Shown piece by piece: positions 1-5,574 of a DNA stretch of 9,544 nt. A program made the position numbers and the translations under genes. The notes beneath the pieces were generated by a model. That model searched no databases. It saw only the letters and a list, made by a program, of their open reading frames with translations, and was not told where the DNA came from. The number at the start of each line of letters is the position of its first letter. The first letter of the stretch is position 1. Source of the stretch: F1-120-MAGs023 sp038228615 (lineage in GTDB: Bacteria; Actinomycetota; Acidimicrobiia; IMCC26256; PALSA-610); contig JBBRPC010000139.1 of the NCBI GenBank assembly GCA_038228615.1, positions 1-9,544 of the forward strand, read 5' to 3'.

Positions 1-1
1 A

Positions 2-148
2 GCGGAATCTGCCGTGCGTACGGTCGCCGATGCCCGCCGCATGGCCGACGCCGGTTTCGATGCGGTCCTGGTAGGCGAGGCCTTTGCCCGCAGCGAGGAT
101 CCACAAAGGCTTTGTCGGGCCATGGCAAGCTGTCAGGTGCGGAGGTAA
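2..148 (+). CDS. trpC: Indole-3-glycerol phosphate synthase, C-terminal end (partial)
   Basis: This is the last 48 codons of a gene that begins before the window; the reading frame starts at base 2 and ends with TAA at 146-148. The family converts CdRP (1-(o-carboxyphenylamino)-1-deoxyribulose 5-phosphate) to indole-3-glycerol phosphate, the fourth step of cytoplasmic tryptophan synthesis. The visible part matches the end of the TIM barrel: an AESAVRT segment where the family has its phosphate-binding ESG loop, then an AGFDAVLVGEAF strand-loop typical of the last barrel strand, then a short helix. The usual Gly after Glu-Ser in the loop is Ala here, a small oddity. The gene ends in a basic QVRR. 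trpF follows 5 nt later and its ribosome binding site overlaps the end of this gene, so the two are almost certainly co-transcribed. Identity is well supported by the motifs and by the neighbouring trpF, trpB and trpA. Confidence 0.92.
   Translation, partial: AESAVRTVADARRMADAGFDAVLVGEAFARSEDPQRLCRAMASCQVRR
141..145 (+). promoter_or_regulatory. Ribosome binding site of trpF
   Basis: A GGAGG core lies inside the last codons of trpC, 8 nt before ATG 154. It decides the trpF start in favour of 154 over an in-frame upstream start near 112, and it points to translational coupling with trpC. Confidence 0.8.
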
Positions 149-153
149 GCGCT

Positions 154-888
154 ATGTGGGTCAAAATTTGTGGCATCACGAACGAGGACGATGCGCTGCT
201 CGCCACCGCACTGGGTGCCGATGCGTTGGGCTTCGTATTCGCGCCGAGCCGGCGTCAGGTCGATATCGATACGGTGCGCGACATTGTGAAGCGGCTCCCG
301 AACGAAATCATTACTGTCGGAGTCTTTCGCAACGAACGGCCCGAACGCGTCTCGGAAGTTGTGAATCGAATCGGATTGCACGGCGCACAGCTGCACGGTC
401 ACGAGCCCTTACGAGAGGTGCGCTGGATCCGCCAGCGCGTCCAATTTGTCATTCAGGCATTTACTGCGGGCGACCCGACGCTGCAAGCAGCGGCGAATGG
501 TCCTGCCGACATTATTCTCGTCGATTCGCCCGATCCTGGTTCGGGCAAGGTCTTCGATTGGCGCCTCGCTGAAGGTGTTCCCGGGGGTGTTCGGCTACTG
601 ATTGCTGGTGGCTTGACGCACGACAATGTCGAGGATGCGATCGCGAAGGTGCGTCCATGGGGCGTCGACGTGTCGACCGGCGTCGAGGCTGCTCCCGGCA
701 GAAAGGATCCGCGCAAGCTTCGGTTGTTTGTGGAGGCTGCCAAGCACGCTGGCGAGAGTATTGAACTCGTTGAACCGCCGATATCGCGAGCCGACACGAG
801 TGGTGTCGTCACGGAATTCTCGCACGAAGATCACGCCGATGATGATCGCGACGACGAACGTCCCTTCAACTGGGAGCTCGACAGCTAA
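154..888 (+). CDS. trpF: Phosphoribosylanthranilate isomerase with acidic C-terminal tail
   Basis: This enzyme isomerises N-(5'-phosphoribosyl)anthranilate to CdRP, the third step of tryptophan synthesis and the step just before TrpC. The product is 244 aa, and the start at ATG 154 gives the classic MWVKICGIT beginning. Visible motifs are the catalytic Cys6 in KICGIT, the GADALGFVF strand (about 21-29), the catalytic Asp124 in ILVDSPDPGSG, and the phosphate-binding AGGL (151-154) and WGVDVSTGVE (169-178). The barrel ends near residue 199. The family is usually about 195-210 aa, so some 45 residues are extra: a low-complexity acidic tail with a DDDRDDER stretch, closing in PFNWELDS. No stem-loop terminator is seen directly after the gene. 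Its TAA overlaps the stop of a possible small minus-strand ORF. Function is certain from the motifs; the role of the tail is unknown. Confidence 0.96.
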   Translation: MWVKICGITNEDDALLATALGADALGFVFAPSRRQVDIDTVRDIVKRLPNEIITVGVFRNERPERVSEVVNRIGLHGAQLHGHEPLREVRWIRQRVQFVIQAFTAGDPTLQAAANGPADIILVDSPDPGSGKVFDWRLAEGVPGGVRLLIAGGLTHDNVEDAIAKVRPWGVDVSTGVEAAPGRKDPRKLRLFVEAAKHAGESIELVEPPISRADTSGVVTEFSHEDHADDDRDDERPFNWELDS

Positions 889-1028
889 TACTCCGTACGT
901 CGCGCCCAGGCATATCGGGCCGTTTCCATGGTCAATTCTTCACACAACTTCGCGAAGGCATCACGATCGCTTGGCGCGAGTCGCACACCGGCCCTCGATA
1001 GTTCAGATGTCGCGATCACAGCGACCAT
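885..1028 (-). CDS. Possible small protein of 47 aa, unrecognised (doubtful)
   Basis: The minus strand carries an ATG at 1028-1026 and an open frame of 47 codons ending in TAG at 887-885, overlapping the trpF TAA. It fills most of the 161-nt gap between trpF and the secreted protein gene. The peptide has an ordinary protein-like composition, including RLAPSDRDAFAKLCEELT and an ending in ARYAWARRTEY, unlike the Arg/His/Asp-rich shadow frames elsewhere. Against it: there is no clear ribosome binding site before the ATG, and only about 21 nt separate it from the start of the divergent gene at 1050, leaving little room for a promoter. Codon-position GC (28, 26 and 27 of 47 by hand count) is not decisive. 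It may be a real small gene, the remnant of a longer one, or chance. Confidence 0.25.
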   Translation of the reverse strand: MVAVIATSELSRAGVRLAPSDRDAFAKLCEELTMETARYAWARRTEY

Positions 1029-1049
1029 CCGAACCCGAAAGGACCCACA

Positions 1050-1586
1050 ATGATCACACGCAAGACGATGCAACGGAGTGTCACAACCGCCATTGCCGGA
1101 ACTATTTTGGTCGGCGGCACCATGTTCGGTGCCGGCGCTGCTGTCGCTCAGCCAGCCACGGCCGCGACGTGTCCGGTAGGAAGCTGGGACGCGGCCACGA
1201 TTGGCAAACCTGCAGCGGTCGCCGCTGGTATGAACGGCATCGGTGTGTATCGAGTCGCCGATGACAACATCTTCAGCCTCCGAATGAGCACGTCGCACAA
1301 AGCGGCGCTTTACGTCGGATCGATCACTTCGAGTGACGGCACATTGGCGTTTCGAAAGGTTCGCACCGAAGTCGGTGACATCGTACGACGCGTGTCGCCA
1401 CACAAGATCGTGTTCGCGATGACCAATCGAGGTGGGATCGATGGAATCAACGTGGCGGTTGGATGCGGATCGAACGTGAAGTTCGCGTTTGCCGTCAACG
1501 GGCACGCGCTCGGGACGAACAACATCGTTGTCGGCGCGACAGGTTCCCACCCGGCGGCGAACCCCTTCACTGAACTCAAGAACTAA
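1050..1586 (+). CDS. Small secreted protein of unknown function
   Basis: The product is 178 aa and I do not recognise its family. The start is supported by AAAGGA at 1038-1043, 6 nt before the ATG. The N-terminus is a clear Sec signal peptide: basic residues at 4-9 (RKTMQR), a hydrophobic Ala/Gly-rich core at about 11-30, and AxA sites giving likely cleavage after Ala33 (AVA) or Ala38 (ATA). The mature part of about 140 aa has alternating hydrophobic stretches typical of a beta-rich fold and no further membrane segment. It has only two cysteines, Cys41 near the mature N-terminus and Cys139, which could form one disulfide. A Gly/Asn-rich NRGGIDGINVAVGC segment and a closing HPAANPFTEL are notable. 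Cys41 lacks the preceding L-x-x lipobox, so a lipoprotein is unlikely. The gene sits between trpF and trpB and is followed at once by a terminator, which suggests its own expression. No tie to tryptophan synthesis is visible. Confidence 0.8.
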   Translation: MITRKTMQRSVTTAIAGTILVGGTMFGAGAAVAQPATAATCPVGSWDAATIGKPAAVAAGMNGIGVYRVADDNIFSLRMSTSHKAALYVGSITSSDGTLAFRKVRTEVGDIVRRVSPHKIVFAMTNRGGIDGINVAVGCGSNVKFAFAVNGHALGTNNIVVGATGSHPAANPFTELKN

Positions 1587-1615
1587 CGACGGCAATTCGT
1601 TCCTGAGAAGCGGTG

Positions 1616-1642
1616 AGCGCCCCGGCTTTCGGCCGGGGCGCT
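1616..1642 (+). terminator. Strong GC-rich stem-loop terminator
   Basis: A perfect 11-bp inverted repeat, AGCGCCCCGGC (1616-1626) and GCCGGGGCGCT (1632-1642), encloses a 5-nt loop. A T-enriched but interrupted tract (TTCGGTTCTT) follows. It begins 29 nt after the stop of the secreted protein gene and ends 53 nt before trpB. It should end most transcripts of the secreted protein gene. Because the T tract is imperfect, partial read-through into trpB cannot be ruled out. Confidence 0.75.
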
Positions 1643-1658
1643 TCGGTTCTTCGCCGGT

Positions 1659-1674
1659 AGTGTTCACCAACACT
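1659..1674 (+). promoter_or_regulatory. Small inverted repeat upstream of trpB
   Basis: AGTGTT and AACACT flank a CACC loop, giving a 6-bp perfect dyad with a 4-nt spacer. It lies 8 nt before the trpB ribosome binding site (AAAGGAA, 1683-1689) and 16 nt after the terminator stem. It could be an operator half-site pair or a leader hairpin; no regulator can be named from the sequence. It does not resemble the E. coli TrpR operator. Confidence 0.35.
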
Positions 1675-1695
1675 TCGCAACTAAAGGAACATTCG

Positions 1696-2934
1696 ATGAA
1701 GGCACCCGCACGAGGTGACGCTGTGCAACTCGATCCTCCTGGTCCTGAACCAACGAGTGCTGGAAGATTTGGCGATTATGGCGGCCGGTTCGTTCCAGAG
1801 TCGCTGATTCCCGCGCTCGAAGAACTGGAGACAGCATTTCGGACGTCGTGGCACGACACTGAGTTCCGTGCTGAGTACGCGAAATTGTTGGGGGAGTATG
1901 CCGGGCGCCCAACGCCCGTCACGGAATGTCATCGTCTCTCGGAACGTCTCGGGTTGAGGGTGCTCCTGAAGCGTGAAGATCTCACCCACACGGGTTCGCA
2001 CAAGATCAACAACGTTCTCGGCCAAGCTTTGCTCACGCGTCGTATGGGCAAGCAGCGCGTCATCGCTGAAACCGGAGCTGGCCAGCATGGCGTCGCAACC
2101 GCGACAGCCGCGGCGTTGTTCGGATTGGACTGCACCGTGTACATGGGAGCCGTTGATGTTGAACGCCAAGCGCTCAACGTCTGGCGCATGAAGTTGCTCG
2201 GCGCCGAGGTTGTGCCCGTCACGAGCGGGAGCGCCACGCTCAAAGATGCCGTGAACGACGCCATGCGTGAATGGGTCGCGTCGGTGGAGTCGACGCATTA
2301 TTGCCTGGGGTCGGTCATGGGCCCACATCCCTTTCCTTGGATGGTCCGCGAATTCCAACGAGTTGTCGGAGACGAATCGCGCCGCCAGTGTCGGGCGATA
2401 CTCGATGGTGCGGATCCGCAGTACGTCGTGGCGTGTGTGGGCGGCGGGTCCAACGCTATGGGCACGTTCGCTGGATTTGTTGACTCGTGTCCGGACACGA
2501 AGCTGATTGGCGTCGAAGCTGGCGGGCTCGGTCTAGAAACCGGCCATCATGGCGCGGCGGTCAATCGTGGCGTACCTGGCGTTGTTCATGGCATGCGCAG
2601 TCTCTTCCTTCAGGACGAATACGGCCAAGTACTTGAGGCGACATCGATTAGTGCTGGGCTCGACTATCCCGGCGTCGGACCTGAACATGCTGCGTTAGCC
2701 GCACTCGGCCGCGCTCGCTACGAGACGGCAACCGACGAGGAGGCGGTCGGTGGTTTCCAGCTCCTCGCTGCAACCGAAGGCATCGTGCCCGCGCTCGAGC
2801 CGTCGCACGCGATTGGTTGGCTCGCGCGCGAAGCCGGTCGTTCGATTCCAACCGGGTCGACGGTGCTGGTGACGTTGTCGGGGCGCGGCGACAAGGATGC
2901 TGCGCAGCTCATGGAGCGCTTGGGGGAAATGTGA
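1696..2934 (+). CDS. trpB: Tryptophan synthase beta chain
   Basis: The PLP-dependent beta subunit joins indole, channelled from TrpA, with L-serine to give L-tryptophan in the cytoplasmic alpha2-beta2 complex. The product is 412 aa, normal for the TrpB1 class. ATG 1696 is preceded by AAAGGAA 6 nt upstream. Motifs in order are GRFGDYGGRFVPES (23-36, the usual conserved beginning, after about 22 variable residues), HTGSHKINNVLGQ with the PLP Lys103 (98-110), AETGAGQHG with the catalytic Glu125 (124-132), the PLP-phosphate loop GGGSN (249-253), PALEPSHA with Glu368, and SGRGDKD (395-401). All key residues are present. The stop overlaps the trpA start (TGATG), which implies translational coupling. 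The gene starts 53 nt after a strong terminator, so its promoter may lie in 1643-1680 or transcription may come by read-through from trpCF. Confidence 0.98.
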   Translation: MKAPARGDAVQLDPPGPEPTSAGRFGDYGGRFVPESLIPALEELETAFRTSWHDTEFRAEYAKLLGEYAGRPTPVTECHRLSERLGLRVLLKREDLTHTGSHKINNVLGQALLTRRMGKQRVIAETGAGQHGVATATAAALFGLDCTVYMGAVDVERQALNVWRMKLLGAEVVPVTSGSATLKDAVNDAMREWVASVESTHYCLGSVMGPHPFPWMVREFQRVVGDESRRQCRAILDGADPQYVVACVGGGSNAMGTFAGFVDSCPDTKLIGVEAGGLGLETGHHGAAVNRGVPGVVHGMRSLFLQDEYGQVLEATSISAGLDYPGVGPEHAALAALGRARYETATDEEAVGGFQLLAATEGIVPALEPSHAIGWLAREAGRSIPTGSTVLVTLSGRGDKDAAQLMERLGEM

Positions 2935-3713
2935 TGCTGAGTCTTGAAGCGCATCTCCGAGCCCGACGGGCCGAAGGGCGCAAGCTCCTGGTTCCGTATG
3001 TCACCGGTGGGCTGGGAAAGGATTGGATCGACGTCGTTCGCGCGTGTGCTGCGAACGGTGCCGACGCCGTCGAAATCGGTATTCCGTTCTCTGATCCGAT
3101 CATGGATGGCAAGACGATTCAAGAGGCGTCGCAGCGCGCGCTCGATCTGGGGGCGACCCCCGATTCGGTCATCGCGCAGGCAGCTGCGATCGACGTGCAG
3201 ATACCTCTCGCTGTGATGACGTATTACAACCTCGTGTACCGGATGGGGCACGACCGGTTCGCGGCGATGCTCGCCGGGAGCAACATTTCTGGCGCGATCA
3301 TTCCTGATCTGCCACTCGACGAACTTGTGCGCGGCGGTTTCGATGTGTCGGCACGGACGCACGGAGTGGAATGTGTGCTCCTTGCCTCGCCCACAACGAC
3401 CGATGCTCGCCTGCATGACATTTGCGAGGCTGCGAGGGGCTTCGTGTACGGCGTCTCGCTGATGGGGATCACAGGCGAACGTGCGACGCTCGCAGATTCG
3501 GCCAAGGTCATGGGGGAACGGTTGAAAGCCACGACGGATCGCCCCGCCTTGCTCGGTGTCGGGATCTCGAATGCCGACCAGGCGCGAGAAGCTGCGGGCT
3601 ACGCCGATGGGGTCATCGTCGGTTCGGCGCTAGTGCGCAAATTGCTCCAATCGGGCGGCCCAGAGGAGGCTGGAGCCTTTGTGGCGCAGCTCCGGGCCGC
3701 ACTCGACGCCTGA
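2934..3713 (+). CDS. trpA: Tryptophan synthase alpha chain
   Basis: TrpA cleaves indole-3-glycerol phosphate into indole and glyceraldehyde 3-phosphate and passes indole through the tunnel to TrpB. The product is 259 aa, slightly shorter than the E. coli protein (268 aa) and normal for the family. Motifs are PYVTGGLG near the start, VEIGIPFSDP with catalytic Glu47 (46-55), MDG with catalytic Asp58, PDLPLDE (124-130), GVSLMGITGER (173-183, a form common in actinobacterial TrpA) and the phosphate-binding GVGISN and GVIVGSALV near the end. ATG 2934 overlaps the trpB TGA by one base. An in-frame GTG at 2931 would add one residue and give a 4-base overlap; GGGGGA at 2922-2927 serves either start. 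No clear terminator follows; the next gene is 91 nt away. Confidence 0.97.
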   Translation: MLSLEAHLRARRAEGRKLLVPYVTGGLGKDWIDVVRACAANGADAVEIGIPFSDPIMDGKTIQEASQRALDLGATPDSVIAQAAAIDVQIPLAVMTYYNLVYRMGHDRFAAMLAGSNISGAIIPDLPLDELVRGGFDVSARTHGVECVLLASPTTTDARLHDICEAARGFVYGVSLMGITGERATLADSAKVMGERLKATTDRPALLGVGISNADQAREAAGYADGVIVGSALVRKLLQSGGPEEAGAFVAQLRAALDA

Positions 3714-3730
3714 TTCACCTTCAGACCCTG

Positions 3731-3798
3731 CTCCCAGGTGTCGACAGGGTTTGCAACGACAGGGCTGATTCTGTCGGGCAAAAAGCGAAGCCTGGGAG
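3731..3798 (+). promoter_or_regulatory. Structured leader of motA with SD-sequestering inverted repeat
   Basis: In the 91-nt gap between trpA and motA, CTCCCAGG (3731-3738) is exactly complementary to CCTGGGAG (3791-3798). The right arm covers most of the motA ribosome binding site (GGGAGG, 3794-3799). Inside lies a second possible hairpin, CGACAG (3757-3762) with CTGTCG (3771-3776). A direct repeat CGACAGGG occurs at 3742-3749 and 3757-3764, so either copy could pair with CTGTCG. Such alternatives are what a switchable leader or a repeat-type operator would show, but 8-bp and 6-bp stems can also arise by chance. No match to a known riboswitch class was recognised. Confidence 0.35.
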
Positions 3799-3799
3799 G
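3794..3799 (+). promoter_or_regulatory. Ribosome binding site of motA
   Basis: GGGAGG lies 5 nt before GTG 3805 and is the main reason to choose that start. A weaker AAGG at 3812-3815 would serve an alternative ATG at 3820, so the start is not fully settled. Confidence 0.65.
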
Positions 3800-3804
3800 C
3801 CGAC

Positions 3805-4578
3805 GTGGAAAAAGGCAGCATGATTGGCCTTGTAGTGACCCTGATTGGGGTCTTCGTCGGCGCGATCATGCACGGAATCAACCCCGCGTTTCTTTTCATG
3901 GAGTTCGGGTCGATCATCATTGTGATCTTCGGGTGCTTTGGCGCAACGATCGCCTCGTTTCCCTTTGAAGCCACTCAAAACATTGGCAAGGTCATCGGTA
4001 AATGCGTCAAAGGTGGCGCCGAACACTCGGCCGCAGCAACGATCGATCAGATCGTCGAAATGACGAACAAAGCGCGTGCCGAAGGTTTGCTCGCACTCGA
4101 AGAGGCGAGCAAGAACATCGAAGAACCATTCCTCAAAAAGGGCATCCAACTCGCAGTCGACGGTACCGACGCCGACGCGCTGAAAAAGACTCTGAACTCG
4201 GAAATCCACGCAATGAAGGAACGTCACAAGGTTGGGGCCGCCTGGTGCGAGAAGGCCGGGATTTACGCGCCGACGTTCGGGATCATTGGGGCCGTGTTTG
4301 GCCTGATTGCAACGATGAGCAAACTGTCGGAGCCCGATCTTGTGGGCGAGGGCATTGCCGGAGCATTCGTCGCGACATTCTGGGGCGTCTTCTTGGCGAA
4401 CGGGATCTTTCTGCCGTGGTCAAACAAACTCAAAAAGATTTCTGCCGACGAGGTTGCCCACATGAACCTCATCGTCGAAGGAATCATGGGCATCCAATCC
4501 GGCACGAGTCCTCGCGTGGTTGAAGCGATTCTCTCGAGCCACATCCCGCCGTCGCAACGAGTCGAAAAGGCTGCGTAG
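3805..4578 (+). CDS. motA: Flagellar motor stator protein MotA
   Basis: MotA forms, with MotB, the inner-membrane ion channel that powers flagellar rotation. From GTG 3805 the product is 257 aa; a start at ATG 3820 would remove five residues. Four membrane segments are visible at about 6-23, 32-52, 155-173 and 184-204, with a large cytoplasmic loop between the second and third. The loop carries ARAEGLLALEE, whose Arg91 and Glu99 have the spacing of the E. coli MotA charges (Arg90, Glu98) that interact with the rotor protein FliG. The MKERHKVGAAWCEKAGIYAPTFG run (137-159) is the family signature leading into segment 3. The conserved prolines of segments 3 and 4 are seen as Pro156 (YAPTFG) and Pro204 (FLPWSNKL). 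motB follows 2 nt after the stop. No other flagellar gene is in the window. Assignment is secure; the driving ion cannot be told from sequence alone. Confidence 0.96.
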   Translation: MEKGSMIGLVVTLIGVFVGAIMHGINPAFLFMEFGSIIIVIFGCFGATIASFPFEATQNIGKVIGKCVKGGAEHSAAATIDQIVEMTNKARAEGLLALEEASKNIEEPFLKKGIQLAVDGTDADALKKTLNSEIHAMKERHKVGAAWCEKAGIYAPTFGIIGAVFGLIATMSKLSEPDLVGEGIAGAFVATFWGVFLANGIFLPWSNKLKKISADEVAHMNLIVEGIMGIQSGTSPRVVEAILSSHIPPSQRVEKAA

Positions 4579-4580
4579 CG

Positions 4581-5525
4581 ATGTCGAGTGGAGGGGACGA
4601 TCTACCCCACGAAGAACACGAAGAACACGCCAATCACGAGTCGTGGGTTATTCCGTACGCCGACTTGTTGACGCTGCTGATGGCGATGTTCATCGCGTTG
4701 TTCGCGATCTCGTCGGTCAACGTTGACAAGGCAAAACGGATGTCCGCCGGTTTCAATCAGTCGATCAGTGGGAATCCCTTGACGGGATTGATTTCAGGTA
4801 GCCCGTCGGCGAGTCCGGTGGCAGGAAGCGGTTCGGCATCCAACAGCGGCCAAACCGACTCTGGCCCGACCACGAACCCAAGCGGCACCCAGATTCTCAA
4901 ACAACTGCTCGAAAACAAAGCGAGCGTCGATGAAGCGAAGAACCTGGAACAAAAGTCGCTGAAAAATGTTGAGAAGCAAATCAAAGCGGCGGCGGCAAAA
5001 GTTGGTCTTGGCGACAAGCTGAGCTTCGATCTGCAAGGTCGCGGCCTCGTGATCCGGATCGTGAGCGACAAGGTCCTCTTTGCACCCGCCAGTGCCGCGA
5101 TTCAACTTGAGGGTCAGCAAGTCTTGCGGCTCGTGGGGGAGGTGCTGCGACCGTTGCCGAACACATTGTTGATCGAGGGTCATACCGACGATCGAGTGAT
5201 CTCGACTTCCGTCTACCCATCGAACTGGGAACTCTCGACGGCGCGCGCCGGGAGCGTGGTCCGCTTTCTCGTTGACGCGCTGCACATGAATCCAGAGCAA
5301 ATGCAACCGACCGGCAGGGCAGCGCTCGACCCAATTGGCGACAACACGACTGCAGAAGGACGGGCGAAGAATCGGCGCGTCGACATCATCGTTGAGTCGC
5401 AGGTGATCGATCAGCTCTTGCGGCAACAGCACTTGACGAACGCGACCGACTCGAGCGGGACGGCATCGATCGACCCGAATTTGCAGACGGTCGTCGGCAA
5501 CCTCGCCAATATCGCCAACGGCTGA
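4581..5525 (+). CDS. motB: Flagellar motor stator protein MotB (OmpA-like peptidoglycan-binding)
   Basis: MotB anchors the stator to peptidoglycan and supplies the ion-binding aspartate of the channel. The product is 314 aa. After a short His/Glu-rich cytoplasmic start (HEEHEEHANHE, 10-20) comes one membrane segment, about 23-45, containing PYADLLTLLMAMF, where Asp28 matches the essential Asp32 of E. coli MotB. A Ser/Gly/Pro/Asn-rich linker covers about 70-103 and a charged helical stretch about 104-142. The OmpA-like domain (about 150-272) has IEGHTDD (198-204), NWELSTARA (215-223) and the closing NRRVDI (264-269). About 40 residues follow the domain. motA ends 2 nt upstream, so the pair is co-translated. 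No terminator is evident in the 49 nt before icd. The linker is low in complexity and likely flexible; otherwise the protein is typical. Confidence 0.95.
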   Translation: MSSGGDDLPHEEHEEHANHESWVIPYADLLTLLMAMFIALFAISSVNVDKAKRMSAGFNQSISGNPLTGLISGSPSASPVAGSGSASNSGQTDSGPTTNPSGTQILKQLLENKASVDEAKNLEQKSLKNVEKQIKAAAAKVGLGDKLSFDLQGRGLVIRIVSDKVLFAPASAAIQLEGQQVLRLVGEVLRPLPNTLLIEGHTDDRVISTSVYPSNWELSTARAGSVVRFLVDALHMNPEQMQPTGRAALDPIGDNTTAEGRAKNRRVDIIVESQVIDQLLRQQHLTNATDSSGTASIDPNLQTVVGNLANIANG

Positions 5526-5574
5526 CAAACTGCTCGGACAGTGTGAGCGCTGAGGACCCGTGTAGATTTCGGCG

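Noticed and set aside
84..572. Plus-strand open frame overlapping trpC and trpF in another frame
   Set aside because: Low-complexity Arg/Cys/Ala-rich product lying over two conserved genes; a shadow.
889..1049. Possible promoter or trp leader/attenuator in the gap after trpF
   Set aside because: No convincing -35/-10 pair, Trp-rich peptide or strong stem-loop was seen; only the ribosome binding site of the secreted gene and the doubtful minus-strand ORF can be pointed to.
1029..1673. Extension of the 47-aa minus-strand ORF upstream through the secreted protein gene (262 codons in all)
   Set aside because: This part is antisense to a gene with a clear ribosome binding site and signal peptide, and its composition changes to shadow-like; only the short end at 885-1028 was kept as doubtful.
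3763..3770. GGCTGATT as a possible flagellar sigma-28 -10 element before motA
   Set aside because: It only partly matches GCCGATAA and there is no TAAA-like element at the expected distance upstream.
3776..3808. GGGCAAA, GCGAA and GGGA words in the motA leader, loosely reminiscent of the c-di-GMP-I riboswitch
   Set aside because: The order and spacing do not reproduce the conserved core, and the tetraloop and its receptor could not be placed.
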